DNA of 64,000 nucleotides from Pseudomonas leptonychotis (GCF_004920405.1 NZ_RFLV01000001.1:2258233-2322232); one strand, 5' to 3'. Shown: positions 27,906-41,707, counted from the stretch's first letter. The notes: generated from the letters alone by a model not told the origin. Translations and numbers: made by a program.

Positions 27906-29170
27906 GATGTCAGCCTCCGCTGGAACAGGTCGCGGAATACCGGGTAGATGTCACCGGCCGACACCAGTTGCTGCTGGGCGAAGGTGTCGGCGAAGGCCGC
28001 GCTGACCTGTTCGTATTCAAACCACAGTGCTTGGTGCTCGCGTGGGGTGATTTCGACGTAGGTGAAGTACTGCACGAACGGCATGATCTGGTTGATCAAT
28101 ATATCCCGACATACCGGCGAGTCGTCATTCCAGTTGTCGCCGTCCGAGGCCTGGGCGGCGTAGATATTCCATTCGTTGATGGGGTAACGCTCGCTCATGA
28201 CCTCATGCATCAGCTTGAGTGCGCTGGAAACGATGGTGCCGCCGGTCTCGCGAGAATAGAAAAACTCCTCTTCATCGACCTCTTTGGCGCTGGTGTGGTG
28301 GCGGATAAACACCACATCAATCTTGTCGTAGTTGCGCTTGAGGAACAGGTACAAAAGGATAAAGAAGCGTTTGGCGATGTCCTTGGTCGACTGGGTCATG
28401 GAGCCGGAGACGTCCATCAGGCAGAACATCACGGCCTTGGAGCTGGGGTTGGGCTGCTTCACCAGTAGGTTGTATTTGAGGTCGAAGGTGTCGAGAAAGG
28501 GTACGCGCTTGATCCGTGCACGCAGCTTGCTGACCTCTTCTTCCAGCGCCTGAATATCGCCCAGGTTGTCCGGTTGCTCCTGCTTCAGGCGCTCAAGCTC
28601 GGCTTGGATATCTTTGAGCTTGTGCCGGCTGCTGCCGGACAGAGCAATGCGCCGGGCGTGGGCCGAACGCAGAGTGCGAACGATATTGATGCGTGACGGG
28701 TTGCCTTCGTTGCTGATGCCCGCTCGCACGCTTTTAAAGGTGTCGCTGCCGGTCAGGTGGCGTTTTATCAGGTTGGGCAGCTCGAGGTCCTCGAACATAA
28801 AGTCGAGAAACTCCTCCTGAGTGATCTGGAAGACGAACTCATCGATGCCTTCGCCCGAGTTACTCGCCTTGCCAGCACCTTGGCCGCCACCACCTTGCGG
28901 GCGGGCAATTTTTTCGCCGGTAGTGAATTCGCGGTTGCCGGGGTGCACGGTGGTCTGCCGGCCGCCGCGGCCATGATGTAACACCGGTTCATCGATGTCT
29001 CGGCCTGGAATACTGATCTGTTCGCCGTGCTCCATGTCGGTGATGGAGCGGCGGCCGACCGCTTCCTCAACGGCCTTTTTGATGTGGTCGCGGTAGCGCC
29101 GCAGGAAACGCTGGCGGTTTACCGTGCTTTTGTTTTTGCCATTCAGGCGTCGGTCGATCACATGGCTCAT
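27902..29170 (-). CDS. yeaH: YeaH/YhbH family protein (DUF444, VWA-like)
   Basis: 422 residues from the ATG at 29170 ('[15 protein letters not shown]'). The N-terminal part has a basic segment and a Gly-rich stretch near residues 85-105. The C-terminal half has a von Willebrand A-like fold with the MIDAS sequence '[15 protein letters not shown]'. It works with PrkA (YeaG) in the sigma-S-linked response to sustained starvation in enterics; the molecular partner is unknown. Middle gene of the operon, 96 nt after prkA. Confidence 0.93.
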   Translation of the reverse strand: MSHVIDRRLNGKNKSTVNRQRFLRRYRDHIKKAVEEAVGRRSITDMEHGEQISIPGRDIDEPVLHHGRGGRQTTVHPGNREFTTGEKIARPQGGGGQGAGKASNSGEGIDEFVFQITQEEFLDFMFEDLELPNLIKRHLTGSDTFKSVRAGISNEGNPSRINIVRTLRSAHARRIALSGSSRHKLKDIQAELERLKQEQPDNLGDIQALEEEVSKLRARIKRVPFLDTFDLKYNLLVKQPNPSSKAVMFCLMDVSGSMTQSTKDIAKRFFILLYLFLKRNYDKIDVVFIRHHTSAKEVDEEEFFYSRETGGTIVSSALKLMHEVMSERYPINEWNIYAAQASDGDNWNDDSPVCRDILINQIMPFVQYFTYVEITPREHQALWFEYEQVSAAFADTFAQQQLVSAGDIYPVFRDLFQRRLTS

Positions 29171-29266
29171 CACTGCCCTCCGTGCGCTGCAGGTAGCAGG
29201 CGCGGATACGGCAGAGCTTGTAATACCCGCTCTGCACGAATCCGCAGCCTGTCACGTCAGGCCGTT

Positions 29267-31189
29267 TTATTGCGATTTGCGAACCCGCAGATACCACTCA
29301 GAGAGCAGGCGTACCTGTTTGTCGGTGTATCCGCGTTCAACCATGCGCGTGACGAAGTCGTTGTGCTTCTGTTGATCCTCTTTGCTCGCTTTGGCGTTGA
29401 AGCTGATGACCGGCAGCAGGTCTTCGGTGTTGGAGAACATCTTCTTCTCGATCACCACGCGCAATTTTTCGTAGCTGAGCCAGGTGGGATTTTTGCCATT
29501 GTTGTTGGCGCGGGCGCGCAGCACGAAGTTGACGATCTCGTTACGGAAATCCTTGGGGTTGCTGATGCCAGCCGGTTTCTCGATCTTCTCCAGCTCTTCG
29601 TTGAGGGCCACGCGGTTGAGGATTTCGCCGGTTTCCGGGTCGCGGTATTCCTGGTCCTGAATCCAGAAATCGGCGTACAGCACATAGCGATCGAAGATGT
29701 TCTGCCCGTACTCGCTGTAGGACTCCAGGTAGGCAGTCTGGATTTCCTTGCCAATAAACTCGATATAGCGCGGCGCCAAGTACTCCTTGATAAAGCGCAA
29801 GTAACGCTCGCGCACTTCGGCAGGAAATTGTTCTTGCTCAATCTGCTGCTCCAGCACGTAAAGCAGGTGCACCGGGTTGGCAGCAATTTCGTGCGGGTCG
29901 AAGTTGAACACTTTGGAGAGGATCTTGAAGGCGAAGCGGGTCGACAGGCCATTCATGCCCTCATCGACGCCGGCAGTGTCGCGGTATTCCTGAATCGACT
30001 TGGCTTTGGGGTCGGTGTCCTTGAGATTTTCGCCGTCGTACACGCGCATTTTCGAGTAGACGTTGGAGTTTTCCGGCTCTTTCAGGCGGCTGAGGGTGGA
30101 GAACTGCGCGAGCATCTTCAGCGTGTCCGGCGCGCAGTGGGCCTTGGCCAGGGAGCTGTTGAACAGCAGTTTGTCGTAGATCTTGATCTCGTCGGTGACG
30201 CGCAGGCAGTAGGGCACCTTGACGATGTAGATGCGGTCGATAAATGCCTCGTTGTTCTTGTTGTTGCGAAAGCTATGCCATTCCGATTCGTTGGAGTGGG
30301 CCAGCAGAATGCCGCTGTAAGGAATCGCGCCGAGGCCTTCGGTGCTGTTGTAGTTACCTTCCTGGGTGGCAGTCAGCAGTGGGTGCAGCACCTTGATCGG
30401 TGCTTTGAACATCTCGACGAATTCCATCAGGCCCTGGTTGGCTCGGCACAGGGCGCCCGAGTAGCTGTAAGCATCGGCGTCGTTCTGTGGAAATTCCTCC
30501 AGCTTGCGAATGTCCACCTTGCCGACCAAGGCGGAAATGTCCTGGTTGTTGTCATCGCCCGGCTCGGTCTTGGCCACGGCGATCTGATTAAGGATCGAGG
30601 GGTAGAGTTTGACCACGCGGAACTGGCTGATGTCGCCACCGTACTCTTGCAGGCGTTTGGTGGCCCAGGGCGACATGATGCTGCCTAGGTAGCGGCGCGA
30701 AATGCCGTAATCCTCTTCGAGAATGGCGCCATCCTCGGCATCACTGAACAGGCCGAGTGGTGACTCGAATACTGGCGAGCCTTTGATCGCGTAGAACGGC
30801 ACCTTCTCGATCAGGTGCTTGAGTTTCTCGGCCAGCGAGGATTTACCGCCGCCCACCGGGCCGAGTAGGTAGAGAATCTGTTTCTTCTCTTCCAGGCCCT
30901 GAGCCGCATGGCGGAAGTAGGAGACGATTTGGTCGACGCATTCTTCCATGCCGTGGAAGTCAGCAAAGGCGGGGTAACGGCGGATCACCTTGTTGGAGAA
31001 AATCCGCGACAGCCGCGAGTTGCTTGAGGTGTCGAGCAGTTCAGGCTCGCCGATGGCCATTAGCAGGCGCTCGGCCGCCGAGGCATAAGCACTGCGGTCT
31101 GTTTTGCACAGTTCGAGGTACTCCTGGAGGGACAGTTCCTCCTGGCGAGTCGCTTCGAAACGTTGTTGGAAGTGGCTGAAAATGCTCAT
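29267..31189 (-). CDS. prkA: PrkA/YeaG family serine protein kinase (AAA+)
   Basis: 640 residues from the ATG at 31189 ('MSIFSHFQQRFEATRQEELS'), the family start; the 33 codons upstream are noncoding. The N-terminal AAA+ domain has Walker A 'LLGPVGGGKSSLAEKLK', and the C-terminal part is PrkA-type. E. coli YeaG is an autophosphorylating kinase active in stationary phase and nitrogen starvation. It heads prkA-yeaH-ycgB. The 275 bp between its start and glpE should hold the operon promoter. Confidence 0.95.
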   Translation of the reverse strand: MSIFSHFQQRFEATRQEELSLQEYLELCKTDRSAYASAAERLLMAIGEPELLDTSSNSRLSRIFSNKVIRRYPAFADFHGMEECVDQIVSYFRHAAQGLEEKKQILYLLGPVGGGKSSLAEKLKHLIEKVPFYAIKGSPVFESPLGLFSDAEDGAILEEDYGISRRYLGSIMSPWATKRLQEYGGDISQFRVVKLYPSILNQIAVAKTEPGDDNNQDISALVGKVDIRKLEEFPQNDADAYSYSGALCRANQGLMEFVEMFKAPIKVLHPLLTATQEGNYNSTEGLGAIPYSGILLAHSNESEWHSFRNNKNNEAFIDRIYIVKVPYCLRVTDEIKIYDKLLFNSSLAKAHCAPDTLKMLAQFSTLSRLKEPENSNVYSKMRVYDGENLKDTDPKAKSIQEYRDTAGVDEGMNGLSTRFAFKILSKVFNFDPHEIAANPVHLLYVLEQQIEQEQFPAEVRERYLRFIKEYLAPRYIEFIGKEIQTAYLESYSEYGQNIFDRYVLYADFWIQDQEYRDPETGEILNRVALNEELEKIEKPAGISNPKDFRNEIVNFVLRARANNNGKNPTWLSYEKLRVVIEKKMFSNTEDLLPVISFNAKASKEDQQKHNDFVTRMVERGYTDKQVRLLSEWYLRVRKSQ

Positions 31190-31464
31190 GACTTCACCTC
31201 GCTCGATGCGCAGAGCCGGTGCGGGATCGGTCAGGTGCTTGGTAGCTCCGGTGCGGATGCAACCGGGATTAAACCCCCAGAACACCAAATAGTCTTACCG
31301 ATGGCCCGATGCCGTGTGGCCGGCTCTACCTTGTTTTAGATGGCCTGAGCTAAAGGATAGTTCGGAATCGGCGGGGGCAAGGGGCGCGCGACGATAACAG
31401 GATATTACCGCTGGTCGGGAGGGGCCGGCAGGCCGCTGCTGGTGCGGCCTGGGCGTTGAAAAAA

Positions 31465-31794
31465 TTATTCTTCGGAAGCTTGTGCGGTATCGCCGGGGAA
31501 GGTGGCGCGCCACAGCTCGAAACCGCCATCGAGGCTGTAGACCTCACTGAAACCCTGGCCAACCAGGTAGGCCGCCGCGCTCTGGCTGGAGTTGCCGTGA
31601 TAGCAGGCGACGATCAGCGGCGCATCGAGGTCGGCCTGGCTGATAAAGGTATGCAGCGAGTGGTTGTCGAGGTGCTGTGAGCCGCTGATGTGGCCGGCGG
31701 CGAAGCTCTGTGGGTCACGGATGTCGACCACCGCTGCGCCTTGCTGACGTAAGGCCTGAGCCTGCTCGGGGGGGATGCGTTTAAATTCGCTCAT
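31465..31794 (-). CDS. glpE: Thiosulfate sulfurtransferase GlpE
   Basis: 109 residues, a single rhodanese domain. The active-site loop is '[14 protein letters not shown]', with Cys accepting sulfur from thiosulfate before transfer to cyanide or a thiol. The start overlaps apaH by 4 nt. Last gene of the rsmA-apaG-apaH-glpE run. Confidence 0.93.
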   Translation of the reverse strand: MSEFKRIPPEQAQALRQQGAAVVDIRDPQSFAAGHISGSQHLDNHSLHTFISQADLDAPLIVACYHGNSSQSAAAYLVGQGFSEVYSLDGGFELWRATFPGDTAQASEE

Positions 31795-32612
31795 GCTTGC
31801 TCCTTACAGTCGCAGCTGTATTTCTCGCCGCTATCGATATTTATCAGGGTCATGCTCGCGCCCCAGACGCAGCCGGTATCCAGGGCAATCACGTCGGGTT
31901 CCGAGGATTGCCCTTCGAGCGCAGCCCAGTGGCCGAAAATGATGCGTTGGCCGCGAGTCTTGCGCTGCTTGTAGCTGAACCAGGGCGCGTAGCCTGGCGG
32001 TGCACTGCCGACGCCTTCCTTGCTTTTTAAGTCGAGGGTGCCGTCGGCTTTGCAGAAGCGCATGCGGGTGAAGTAATTGGTGATCACCCGCAGACGGGTT
32101 ACGCCGTGCAGGTCACCGTCCCACTTGGCCGGCTCGTTGCCATACATACCGTCGAGAAACTGCGGCATGAGTGCGTCGTCACGCAGAGCTGCTTCCACTT
32201 CGGCGGCGCGTCTGAGCGCTTTGTCCATGTTCCACTGCGGCGGGATGCCGGCGTGTACCAGGGCGGTATCGCGTGCTTCGTCGTAATGCAGAAGCTTCTG
32301 CCGGCGCAGCCAGTCGAGCAAGTCGGCAGCATCCGGCGCGTCGATGATCTCGCGCAGGGTGTCGCCTCTTTTCAGGCGTTCGATGTTGTGCGCCACGGCC
32401 AGCAGGTGCAGGTCGTGATTGCCCAGCACGCAGGTCAGCGCATCACGGATGTTGTAGAGAAAACGCAGCGTCGCTAGGGACTCAGGCCCGCGGTTGACGA
32501 GGTCGCCCACCAACCAGAGATTGTCCTGCGCGGGATCAAAGGCCACGCGCTCAAGCAGGCATTGCAGGGGTTTCAGGCAGCCTTGCAGGTCGCCGACTGC
32601 GTAGGTGGCCAT
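31791..32612 (-). CDS. apaH: Symmetrical bis(5'-nucleosyl)-tetraphosphatase ApaH
   Basis: 273 residues. Calcineurin-like phosphoesterase with motifs '[11 protein letters not shown]', '[12 protein letters not shown]' and '[12 protein letters not shown]'. It hydrolyses Ap4A to two ADP and removes Np4 caps from RNA. It is coupled by one-base overlap to apaG upstream and by 4 nt to glpE downstream. Confidence 0.97.
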   Translation of the reverse strand: MATYAVGDLQGCLKPLQCLLERVAFDPAQDNLWLVGDLVNRGPESLATLRFLYNIRDALTCVLGNHDLHLLAVAHNIERLKRGDTLREIIDAPDAADLLDWLRRQKLLHYDEARDTALVHAGIPPQWNMDKALRRAAEVEAALRDDALMPQFLDGMYGNEPAKWDGDLHGVTRLRVITNYFTRMRFCKADGTLDLKSKEGVGSAPPGYAPWFSYKQRKTRGQRIIFGHWAALEGQSSEPDVIALDTGCVWGASMTLINIDSGEKYSCDCKEQA

Positions 32613-32992
32613 TAGTGCAGCGAGCCCGGCACCGCGAGACGGAAGGGCGCGATCAGCGCGTCAAAGCGTTTACCGTCTTCGGCCAGCATTTGATAGCTGC
32701 CCTGCATGATGCCCACACGGGTAGTCATTACTGTGCCGCTGCTGTACGTGTGGCTGGCACCGGCTTCGATCAACGGCTGCTGGCCGATCACGCCGGCACC
32801 GCGCACTTCCTGCACCCGGCCATCGCCATCAGTAATCACCCAATGGCGCGAGAGCAGTTTGGCCGGCAGTTCGCCCTTGTTGCTCACCGTAACGGTGTAG
32901 GCGAAGGCAAAGCGGTTCTGCTCCGGCTGCGATTGCTCCGGCAGGTAGCGGGTGGCGACGCTGACGTCGATGTTGTAGCGCGAATCGCTCAT
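32612..32992 (-). CDS. apaG: ApaG (CorD) domain protein
   Basis: 126 residues, a single beta-sandwich ApaG domain: '[15 protein letters not shown]', '[18 protein letters not shown]' and '[12 protein letters not shown]'. Binds Co/Mg and pyrophosphate in relatives, and the biological role is unclear. Sits between rsmA (41 nt away) and apaH, as in E. coli. Confidence 0.96.
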   Translation of the reverse strand: MSDSRYNIDVSVATRYLPEQSQPEQNRFAFAYTVTVSNKGELPAKLLSRHWVITDGDGRVQEVRGAGVIGQQPLIEAGASHTYSSGTVMTTRVGIMQGSYQMLAEDGKRFDALIAPFRLAVPGSLH

Positions 32993-33033
32993 GCGTAATT
33001 AACTCGGTGGGTAGAAGCCCAGTCTAGCCGCTG

Positions 33034-33837
33034 TCAGTCGGCGTTGGATTGTTCCGCTAGTTTGTCCGCCAGGCGTACAAACGCAGCCAGGTCCAGTTGC
33101 TCGGGGCGCAGGCTGCCATCGACGCCTGCGGCTTCGATTGCCGCAGCGGGCAGTAAATTCTTCAGGGTATTGCGCAGTGTTTTGCGCCTTTGGTTGAAGG
33201 CTTCACGGACCACGCGCTCAAGCAGATGATGATCCTTGGCCGGATGCGGCAGCACGTCGTGTGGCACCAAGCGGACGATCGCCGAGTCGACTTTGGGCGG
33301 TGGGTTGAACGCGCCGGGGCCGACGTTGAACAGATGTTCCACGCGGCAGTGGTACTGCACCATGATCGACAGCCGGCCCCAATCGCCGCCACCAGGCTCT
33401 GCGGCCAAGCGCTCGACCACTTCTTTTTGCAGCATAAAGTGCATGTCGCGGATCAGCGAGGCATTGCTCAACAGGTGGAAGATCAGCGGCGTGGAGATGT
33501 TGTACGGCAGGTTGCCGACCACGCGCAGGCTGTGTGGCGCGGCCTGCAGCTGGTTGAAGTCGAACTTGAGAGCGTCGCCCTGATTCAGGCGAAAGCGCGG
33601 GTTGTTGCCGAACTGGTGTTGCAAAATCGGGATCAGGTCGCGATCGAGTTCAATCACGTCGAGCTGCGCGCCGCTGTTGAGCAGGCCTTCGGTCAGTGCG
33701 CCTTGGCCTGGCCCGATTTCCAGCATGTGCTCGCCTTCGCGGGCGTGGATGGCGCGCAGAATGCGGTGAATGACCCCAGCGTCATGCAGGAAGTTCTGGC
33801 CGAAGCGCTTGCGCGCGCGGTGTTGGTACTCGGACAT
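33034..33837 (-). CDS. rsmA: 16S rRNA dimethyladenosine transferase RsmA (KsgA)
   Basis: 267 residues. It dimethylates two adjacent adenines near the 3' end of 16S rRNA. SAM-binding '[15 protein letters not shown]' and the catalytic N6-adenine motif 'NLPYNIS' are intact. '[11 protein letters not shown]' at the N-terminus is the family signature. The pdxA-rsmA-apaG-apaH order is typical. In pseudomonads the symbol rsmA is also used for the CsrA-like regulator; this is the methyltransferase. Confidence 0.97.
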   Translation of the reverse strand: MSEYQHRARKRFGQNFLHDAGVIHRILRAIHAREGEHMLEIGPGQGALTEGLLNSGAQLDVIELDRDLIPILQHQFGNNPRFRLNQGDALKFDFNQLQAAPHSLRVVGNLPYNISTPLIFHLLSNASLIRDMHFMLQKEVVERLAAEPGGGDWGRLSIMVQYHCRVEHLFNVGPGAFNPPPKVDSAIVRLVPHDVLPHPAKDHHLLERVVREAFNQRRKTLRNTLKNLLPAAAIEAAGVDGSLRPEQLDLAAFVRLADKLAEQSNAD

Positions 33838-33945
33838 GCAGCAGCTCCAGGCTTCAAAGCATCGGCTTGAAGCGAATTTAACGCGTGTAGAAAGCCCGGC
33901 AGTTTAACAGCATTGGCGGCGTCCGCCCCGTGCCGGGCGTGGCAG

Positions 33946-34947
33946 TCAGTGGCTTTTCACCTGGCGGGCGGCCATTTCGTATGCGGTTTGCAGGGCCACC
34001 TGCAGGCTGCCGCTGTCGATCTGGCCGCTACCGGCCAAATCCAGTGCGGTGCCGTGGTCGACCGAGGTGCGGATGATGGGCAGCCCGAGGGTGACGTTTA
34101 CGGCCGCGCCAAAGCCTTTGTATTTGAGCACCGGTAGGCCCTGGTCGTGATACATCGCCAGCACCGCATCACAATGTTCGAGGTGCTTGGGGGTGAACAG
34201 GGTGTCGGCGGGTAGCGGGCCGATCAGGTTGATACCTTCGCTGCGTAATTGTTGCAGCGTTGGCTCGATGATCTCGATTTCCTCACGCCCCAAATGACCA
34301 CCTTCGCCGGCATGCGGATTGAGGCCGCACACGAGGATGCGCGGCTGAGCGATGCCAAATTTGCTGCGCAGATCATGGTCGAGAATACGCGTGACGCGGG
34401 TTAGGCGTTCGGGGGTAATGGCATCGGCTACATCTTTGAGCGGCAGGTGTGTGGTCACCAACGCTACACGTAAACCATGAGTGGCGAGCATCATCACCAC
34501 CTGTTCGGTATGCGTCAGTTCGGCAAGAAACTCGGTGTGACCGGAAAAGTTAATTCCTGCCTCGTTGATTACGCCTTTGTGCACGGGGGCCGTAATCATT
34601 CCGGCGAAGTGCCCATCGAGGCAGCCTTGACCCGCGCGGGTCAGGGTTTGCAGCACATAGTGCGCGTTGCTTGTATTCAGTTGACCGGGCTTTACAGGGG
34701 CGGCCAGTGGCGTGTCCCAAACATACAGGCTGCCAGCGGGTGCGGCCTGGTCCGGCCAGCGTTCTGGGCTGACTGCGATCAATTGAATGCTCAGCCCCAT
34801 TAGCTGTGCGCGTTGGAGTAGTAAGTCTCGGCTGGCGATGGCAATCAGCGCGTGCGGCTGTGCTTCGCGGGCTAGTAGCAGGCATAGATCGGGGCCTATG
34901 CCGGCAGGCTCACCTGGAGTCAGTGCGAAAGGGCGAGTGGTAATCAT
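33946..34947 (-). CDS. pdxA: 4-hydroxythreonine-4-phosphate dehydrogenase PdxA
   Basis: 333 residues. It oxidises 4-phosphohydroxy-L-threonine with NAD in vitamin B6 synthesis. Motifs: '[14 protein letters not shown]', '[11 protein letters not shown]' and the metal-binding '[14 protein letters not shown]' and '[13 protein letters not shown]' histidines. It is followed by rsmA and preceded by a terminator that separates it from surA. Confidence 0.97.
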   Translation of the reverse strand: MITTRPFALTPGEPAGIGPDLCLLLAREAQPHALIAIASRDLLLQRAQLMGLSIQLIAVSPERWPDQAAPAGSLYVWDTPLAAPVKPGQLNTSNAHYVLQTLTRAGQGCLDGHFAGMITAPVHKGVINEAGINFSGHTEFLAELTHTEQVVMMLATHGLRVALVTTHLPLKDVADAITPERLTRVTRILDHDLRSKFGIAQPRILVCGLNPHAGEGGHLGREEIEIIEPTLQQLRSEGINLIGPLPADTLFTPKHLEHCDAVLAMYHDQGLPVLKYKGFGAAVNVTLGLPIIRTSVDHGTALDLAGSGQIDSGSLQVALQTAYEMAARQVKSH

Positions 34948-35019
34948 CGGCAGGTTCTCCGTTAAGCGCCAACTGAAGTGGGGCGGGTTTGCAGAGCGGC
35001 GGTCATGATGCCGTGGCGT

Positions 35020-35055
35020 AAAAAAGCCCGGCTCTGCATATGCTGGGCCGGGCTT
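35020..35055 (-). terminator. Terminator between surA and pdxA
   Basis: Nine-bp stem AAGCCCGGC (35024-35032) with GCCGGGCTT (35047-35055) and a run of T on the minus strand. It ends the lptD-surA transcript before pdxA, so pdxA probably has a promoter in 34948-35019 or depends on read-through. Confidence 0.8.
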
Positions 35056-35086
35056 GATCTGTTACTGCGCGAAGGCGTCGAGGCTG

Positions 35087-36379
35087 CTAGAGCTTGCTCT
35101 CGACATAAGCCTCGTCGCGGATCTGGCGCAACCAGGCCTGCAGTTCTTCGTCGTACTTGCGGTTGCGCAACAAGGTCATCGCCTGTTGCTCGCGGTACTG
35201 GGCACTGCTATCCGTGGCGCGGCGGCCCATGACTTCCAATACGTGCCAGCCGTATGGGCTCTTGAAGGGCTTAGACAGCTCGCCAGCTGGCGTGCTGTTC
35301 ATCACTTCGCGGAATTCAGGTACCAGTATGTTCGGGTCGATCCAGCTCAGGGTGCCGCCATTCAGGGCAGAACCGGGGTCTTCGGAGAAACTCTTCGCCA
35401 GCTCACTGAAGTCTTCGCCAGATAGGATGCGTTGGTACAGGCGTTCAACCAGGCGCTTAGTTTCGGCTTCGCTACGGATTTCGCTGGGCTTGATCAGGAT
35501 GTGACGAACATTTACTTCGTCACGTACCTGGCTGTCGCCGCCGCGCTTTTCCAGCAGCTTGATCATGATAAAGCCACCTGGGGTGCGCATCGGCTCTGTC
35601 ACCTGGCCGACCGACATAGCACTGAGCATTGCATCGAAAGGCGGTGGCAATTGCCCGGCTTTACGCCAGCCCATTTCGCCGCCTTCCAGTGCGGTTTCGC
35701 TGGCTGAACGAGCAATGGCTAACTGGGCAAAGTCGGCACCTTGCTGCAATTGCTGATACAGCTCGCGAGCCTGGCGATCAGCTGCTTGTATATCCTGCGA
35801 AGAAGCGCCTTCTGTCACCGGGATCAGAATGTTCGCCAGGCGAAACTCTTCCGACAGCTGCATCTTGCCCATGTCTGATGCGAGGAAGTTTTGCACTTCC
35901 TGATCCGTGACTTGGATGCGTTCTGCCACACGACGTTGACGTACACGGCTGATGATCATTTCGCGACGTACTTGGTCACGTGCGTCGGTATAGGACAGGC
36001 CGTCCTTCGCTAGCGCCGCGCGAAACTGCTCGATACTCATACCGTTACGCTGGGCGATAGTGCCGATGGCCTGATTCAACTCTTCGTCGGTAATGCGAAT
36101 GCCTGAGCGATCACCAATTTGCAGTTGGATGTTTTCAATGATTAGCCGCTCTAGCACCTGCTGACTGAGAACATGCTCAGGTGGCAGCGCCGCACCGCGC
36201 TGAGCGATGGTTTGCTGCACCTCACGCAGGCGCGCATCAAGCTGGCTTTGCATGACCACGTCGTTATCAACAATTGCCACGACGCGGTTGAGTGACTGTA
36301 CTTCGGCTTGTGCCGCAGTACCCAGAAACAGCGCGCCCAACAGCAGTGGGCGCACGCAATCAGAAAGCTTGATCTTCAC
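35087..36379 (-). CDS. surA: Periplasmic chaperone / peptidyl-prolyl isomerase SurA
   Basis: 430 residues from a GTG at 36379, where a signal peptide begins ('[19 protein letters not shown]', cleavage after AQA). Domains: SurA N-terminal helical region, two parvulin PPIC domains ('[12 protein letters not shown]' and '[12 protein letters not shown]') and a C-terminal helix. It escorts outer-membrane proteins, LptD among them, through the periplasm. It overlaps the end of lptD by 20 nt, a fitting coupling of chaperone and client. Confidence 0.95.
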   Translation of the reverse strand: MKIKLSDCVRPLLLGALFLGTAAQAEVQSLNRVVAIVDNDVVMQSQLDARLREVQQTIAQRGAALPPEHVLSQQVLERLIIENIQLQIGDRSGIRITDEELNQAIGTIAQRNGMSIEQFRAALAKDGLSYTDARDQVRREMIISRVRQRRVAERIQVTDQEVQNFLASDMGKMQLSEEFRLANILIPVTEGASSQDIQAADRQARELYQQLQQGADFAQLAIARSASETALEGGEMGWRKAGQLPPPFDAMLSAMSVGQVTEPMRTPGGFIMIKLLEKRGGDSQVRDEVNVRHILIKPSEIRSEAETKRLVERLYQRILSGEDFSELAKSFSEDPGSALNGGTLSWIDPNILVPEFREVMNSTPAGELSKPFKSPYGWHVLEVMGRRATDSSAQYREQQAMTLLRNRKYDEELQAWLRQIRDEAYVESKL

Positions 36380-39134
36380 GTTCACGATAACCTTGAATGC
36401 CTTGATCGAGGAAAGTCTCAACTTTATTGCCGACTACACCGCCCAGACCCTTAAGTACGATCTGCAGGAAGATGCCGCGGTCAGCTTGGTCGTTCAGTGA
36501 CGGGTTCAGGCTGACTTCGTCATAATCAATCCAGTAGCGGTTGATCAGGCGCAGTTTCCAGCAGCAGTTGTCGTACTCAAAGCCAGCGAAGGCTTCCAGT
36601 GTACGGTCGCGGCCGTAGTCATACTGCCAGCGCGAAATCACGTTCCACTGCGGCACGACCGGCCAGATAACCGAGAAGTCGTGCTGACTTATCTTGTAGT
36701 AGTCCTCAATATATTCAGGTGAGCCTGGTGTGCCATAGTCACCGCCGCCCACGACCCAGCTACCGGTGGTTTCGTCGTAACGTATGGTGTCGTTGCGATA
36801 GCGATATCCCGCGTTGACTACCTTGTTCGGGTTGTCTTCGGGTTGGTAGTGGAACATGGCGCTACCCGAACGAGTGGTGTGGCTGTCCGGGTCCCAGTTG
36901 AAATCGGACGAGAAACGCCAGTCGCGGTTAAAGCGATACAGGTATTCCAATGCGTAGGGAGAAACCGACGCTTGCGAGTCTTGGCGGGTACGGTAGTCAA
37001 TCCCTGGGAGCTGTACCTGGCGGTCTTCGAAGTAGAAGGCCTGGCCGATACTGAAGCGCTGGCGCTCAAATCCGTTGGGTTCGATCCAGCGGTTGGTTAC
37101 GCCCAGTGACAGTTTGTTTTCATCACCAATGCGGTCTCTGCCCGAGAAGCGGTTTTCACGCCATAGCGAGGAGTAGTCGAAAGTGCTCTCGCCGCTGTCG
37201 AAAATGGGGATGTCGGTCTGGTCTTCTTCGGGTACATAAAGATAGAACAGGCGCGGTTCCAGCGTTTGTCGATAAGATTTGCCGAACCATTGGCTGTTGC
37301 GGTCGAAGTACAAACCGCTGTCCAGGCTGAACATGCCAAGGCCACGATCAGGCGTATCTTCAAACGACTGATTGCTGCTGGCTAGGTTCTGTTTACCTTT
37401 CGAGTCCAGACTCAGGTCGTAGTTGGTCTGCAGAAACTTAATCTGCGGCTTGATAAAGCCCCAACTCCAGTTCAGCGGCAGGCTTACGGCGGGTTCTAGA
37501 TGTATACGCTCGCCATTGGCGCGAGCAAGGCCAAATATATTTTCGTCGTACCACGGCTGTTCTACTACACCGTCTTCTTTGACGAAGTTGCCCTTGCGTA
37601 GGCTGCGATCGAAGCGAACATATTCAGTGCCGTAGCTGAAGTTCACACCAGCAGGCTGAAATGGCAACACGCCATCTAGTGTCAGTTGCGGCAAACGATT
37701 GTACGGCGTGATATCGGTGATGTTGGCCAGTTCGTAAGCGTGCGCGTTCAGTCGTGCGGTGTAGCTGTCGCCGCGATAGGTCAGAGTGCCGCGCTGATTA
37801 ACAAAGCTGGTTGAGCTGATGCCAAGGTCGCTGTCCAGGTCCTGGAAATAGTATGGGTCGCTGATGTCGGTGTAGTCGACTTCAGCCAGCAAGCGCGAGG
37901 TCAATCCCGTCTTGTGCTGCCAGCTGTGCATCCAGCGCTGGTCTTGGTACTCCGACTGCAGTTTGCGGTCGTCGTTGCTGTCATCGAGATAAGCACCGCC
38001 AAACTGGCCTTCGCTGTTCTTGGTGAGGTAGCGGAACTCGCCTTCCATCAGCAAGCCGCGGTCGCTCATATAGGTTGGGTACAACGTGGCGTCATAGTTC
38101 GGTGCCAGGTTGAAGTAATAAGGCGTTTGCAGCGTCAGGCCGTTATCGCTGGAGCTGCCGATGCTCGGCGGCAAGAAGCCGGACTGGCGACGGTCATCAA
38201 TTGGGAAGTAGATATAAGGTGTGTAGAACACCGGAATATTCTTTACCCGCAGGGTGACGTTGGTCGCGGTACCGAAACCGGTAGCCGGGTTCAGGGTGAT
38301 GTTATTACCCTTCAGGTGCCACGCGTTGCTACCCGGCTCGCAGCTGGTGTAAGTGCCGTCTTTCAGACGGATAATCGCGCTTTCTTCACGCTTGGCGTAG
38401 AGCGCATTACCGCGGATATGGCTCTTGTGCAGCACATATTCAGCGTTGTCGACTTTGGCTTCGCCGTTATCCAGCTGCAGTTCGGCGCGGTCACCGACAA
38501 CCAGCATGCCCTGATCACGCAGACGCACATTGCCGATCAGCTCACCACGGTTTTCCGCTTGACGCAGGTTGGCTTCATCCGCTTCAACCTGCATGCCGGC
38601 CTGGCGCAAAACTACATCGCCGGCGAGGGTGGCGACTTGCTCTTCCTGCTCATAGCGCGAGGCTTTGGCCGAGACGAACATCGGCGCTTCATCCATCGGC
38701 GTTTTGTCGTCCATGCCTGGTCGAGTTGGCTCTACATAAGCGCCAGCGCAATAAGGGCCAGCTTCAGCTAGCTGAGCGGCGCTGAGGTTTTCTCGCGGCA
38801 CCCAATCCAGATGGCTGTAGTCGGCGCTGCGCGAGGCGAGGCCTTTGCCACGGCTTTCCGTAACCAGGGTTGCTTGCGCCGCTTTGGTTTGGCCGGATTC
38901 AGTGCGGCCATCAGCAGTCTTGCTGCTGGCAACCGAATCACGTTGTACTGGCCGAGCTGGCAGTGCAGCATTGCTGGTTTTCGGGGCGCATGCCCAGCCG
39001 CCGGTGGCGGAAACCTGGCAATCGAACTGATCAGCAGCGATAGCAAAAGGAACGGCTAAAGGTTGTAGCGCCAGTAGGCTGCCAGTAACCAGTAGAGGGA
39101 ATTTCTTACGAAACGCGGGGTATTTTACTGCCAT
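36360..39134 (-). CDS. lptD: LPS assembly outer-membrane protein LptD
   Basis: 924 residues. The signal peptide runs to about residue 33. The protein has a pseudomonad-type N-terminal extension, an OstA/LptA-like jellyroll (about 140-270) that receives LPS from LptA, then a large beta-barrel. Conserved Cys pairs, an N-terminal one and '[14 protein letters not shown]' near the C-terminus, form the maturation disulfides. With LptE it inserts LPS into the outer leaflet. The divergent gene is amgK. Confidence 0.97.
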   Translation of the reverse strand: MAVKYPAFRKKFPLLVTGSLLALQPLAVPFAIAADQFDCQVSATGGWACAPKTSNAALPARPVQRDSVASSKTADGRTESGQTKAAQATLVTESRGKGLASRSADYSHLDWVPRENLSAAQLAEAGPYCAGAYVEPTRPGMDDKTPMDEAPMFVSAKASRYEQEEQVATLAGDVVLRQAGMQVEADEANLRQAENRGELIGNVRLRDQGMLVVGDRAELQLDNGEAKVDNAEYVLHKSHIRGNALYAKREESAIIRLKDGTYTSCEPGSNAWHLKGNNITLNPATGFGTATNVTLRVKNIPVFYTPYIYFPIDDRRQSGFLPPSIGSSSDNGLTLQTPYYFNLAPNYDATLYPTYMSDRGLLMEGEFRYLTKNSEGQFGGAYLDDSNDDRKLQSEYQDQRWMHSWQHKTGLTSRLLAEVDYTDISDPYYFQDLDSDLGISSTSFVNQRGTLTYRGDSYTARLNAHAYELANITDITPYNRLPQLTLDGVLPFQPAGVNFSYGTEYVRFDRSLRKGNFVKEDGVVEQPWYDENIFGLARANGERIHLEPAVSLPLNWSWGFIKPQIKFLQTNYDLSLDSKGKQNLASSNQSFEDTPDRGLGMFSLDSGLYFDRNSQWFGKSYRQTLEPRLFYLYVPEEDQTDIPIFDSGESTFDYSSLWRENRFSGRDRIGDENKLSLGVTNRWIEPNGFERQRFSIGQAFYFEDRQVQLPGIDYRTRQDSQASVSPYALEYLYRFNRDWRFSSDFNWDPDSHTTRSGSAMFHYQPEDNPNKVVNAGYRYRNDTIRYDETTGSWVVGGGDYGTPGSPEYIEDYYKISQHDFSVIWPVVPQWNVISRWQYDYGRDRTLEAFAGFEYDNCCWKLRLINRYWIDYDEVSLNPSLNDQADRGIFLQIVLKGLGGVVGNKVETFLDQGIQGYREREDQAF

Positions 39135-39259
39135 CTTATTTTATCCGGGCTTCCTGCGCGCCATTGGCCCTGAGGCCGCACGCCTCTCGATGGGCTTGAA
39201 AAGATGCTGGATAATAAAGCATGACCCGCGCAACGGCTAGCGCCGTCGGAGACCTTGTA

Positions 39260-40944
<1,685 letters not shown>

Positions 40945-40945
40945 G

Positions 40946-41707
40946 ATGCTCTGGCCTGCGACCTTATTGGGGGCTGTTGTCGGTCTGGTAGTGGCCAGTA
41001 TTCCCGGGGCAATGCTCGGCGGGTTGTTGGGCCAGGTTCTGGACCGGCGCTTGCGGCTGCAGTCCTGGGGAGCGTTGCGTGAGCGCTTGGGTGGTCGCGC
41101 CGAGTCACGTGATGAGTGGCTACTTTTTATATTGCTGGGACGTTTGGCCAAGAGCGGTGGCCGTGTACTCCCGGCGCATATCAAGCAGGCTCAGGCGGAA
41201 ATGCAGCGTTTGGGGCTGGATGTAGAGGGGCAGCGACAGGCGATAGCGGCTTTTGCCCAGGGCAAGACCGGGCGCTATAGCTTGCGTGCGCCATTGCGTC
41301 GTCAGCGCGGACGCAGTGAGGCGCTGTTGCGCGCTTGCTGGCGGATGGCCTGGGTGGATGGCCAGGTTGCCCAGGCAGAGCGTGAGTTGATCATGCTTTG
41401 GGGCAAGTGGTTGCAAGTCTCAGCGGCTGTCCAGGCGCAGCTGAGTGACACGTATGCGCCGCAGCAAGGGCCGTTGGTTTCGAGCGTCAGCAACGCTTAT
41501 CAGCATGCGCTGAGGCTGTTGAATGTAAATGCCGAGGCCGAGCCTGCGCAGATCAAGCAGGCGTATCGACGCTTATTGAGCCGCCACCATCCGGACAAGT
41601 TAGCGGGGAGCGGTGCGACGCCAGAACGCGTGCGCGAGGCCACGGAACGTACACGTGAGCTGCATCAGGCCTATGACCTGATTCGCCAGCGTCACGGTTT
41701 TCGTTAG
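40946..41707 (+). CDS. djlA: DjlA-type membrane-anchored J-domain co-chaperone
   Basis: 253 residues from the ATG at 40946, 2 bp after the murU stop. One glycine-rich N-terminal membrane segment ('LLGAVVGLVVASIPGAMLGG') is followed by a TerB-like helical domain (about 60-165) and a C-terminal J domain with HPD in 'LLSRHHPDKLAGSG'. It stimulates DnaK at the inner-membrane surface. Confidence 0.93.
   Translation: MLWPATLLGAVVGLVVASIPGAMLGGLLGQVLDRRLRLQSWGALRERLGGRAESRDEWLLFILLGRLAKSGGRVLPAHIKQAQAEMQRLGLDVEGQRQAIAAFAQGKTGRYSLRAPLRRQRGRSEALLRACWRMAWVDGQVAQAERELIMLWGKWLQVSAAVQAQLSDTYAPQQGPLVSSVSNAYQHALRLLNVNAEAEPAQIKQAYRRLLSRHHPDKLAGSGATPERVREATERTRELHQAYDLIRQRHGFR

Noticed and set aside
29027..30688. 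553-codon plus-strand frame opposite prkA
   Set aside because: Shadow of prkA in GC-rich DNA.
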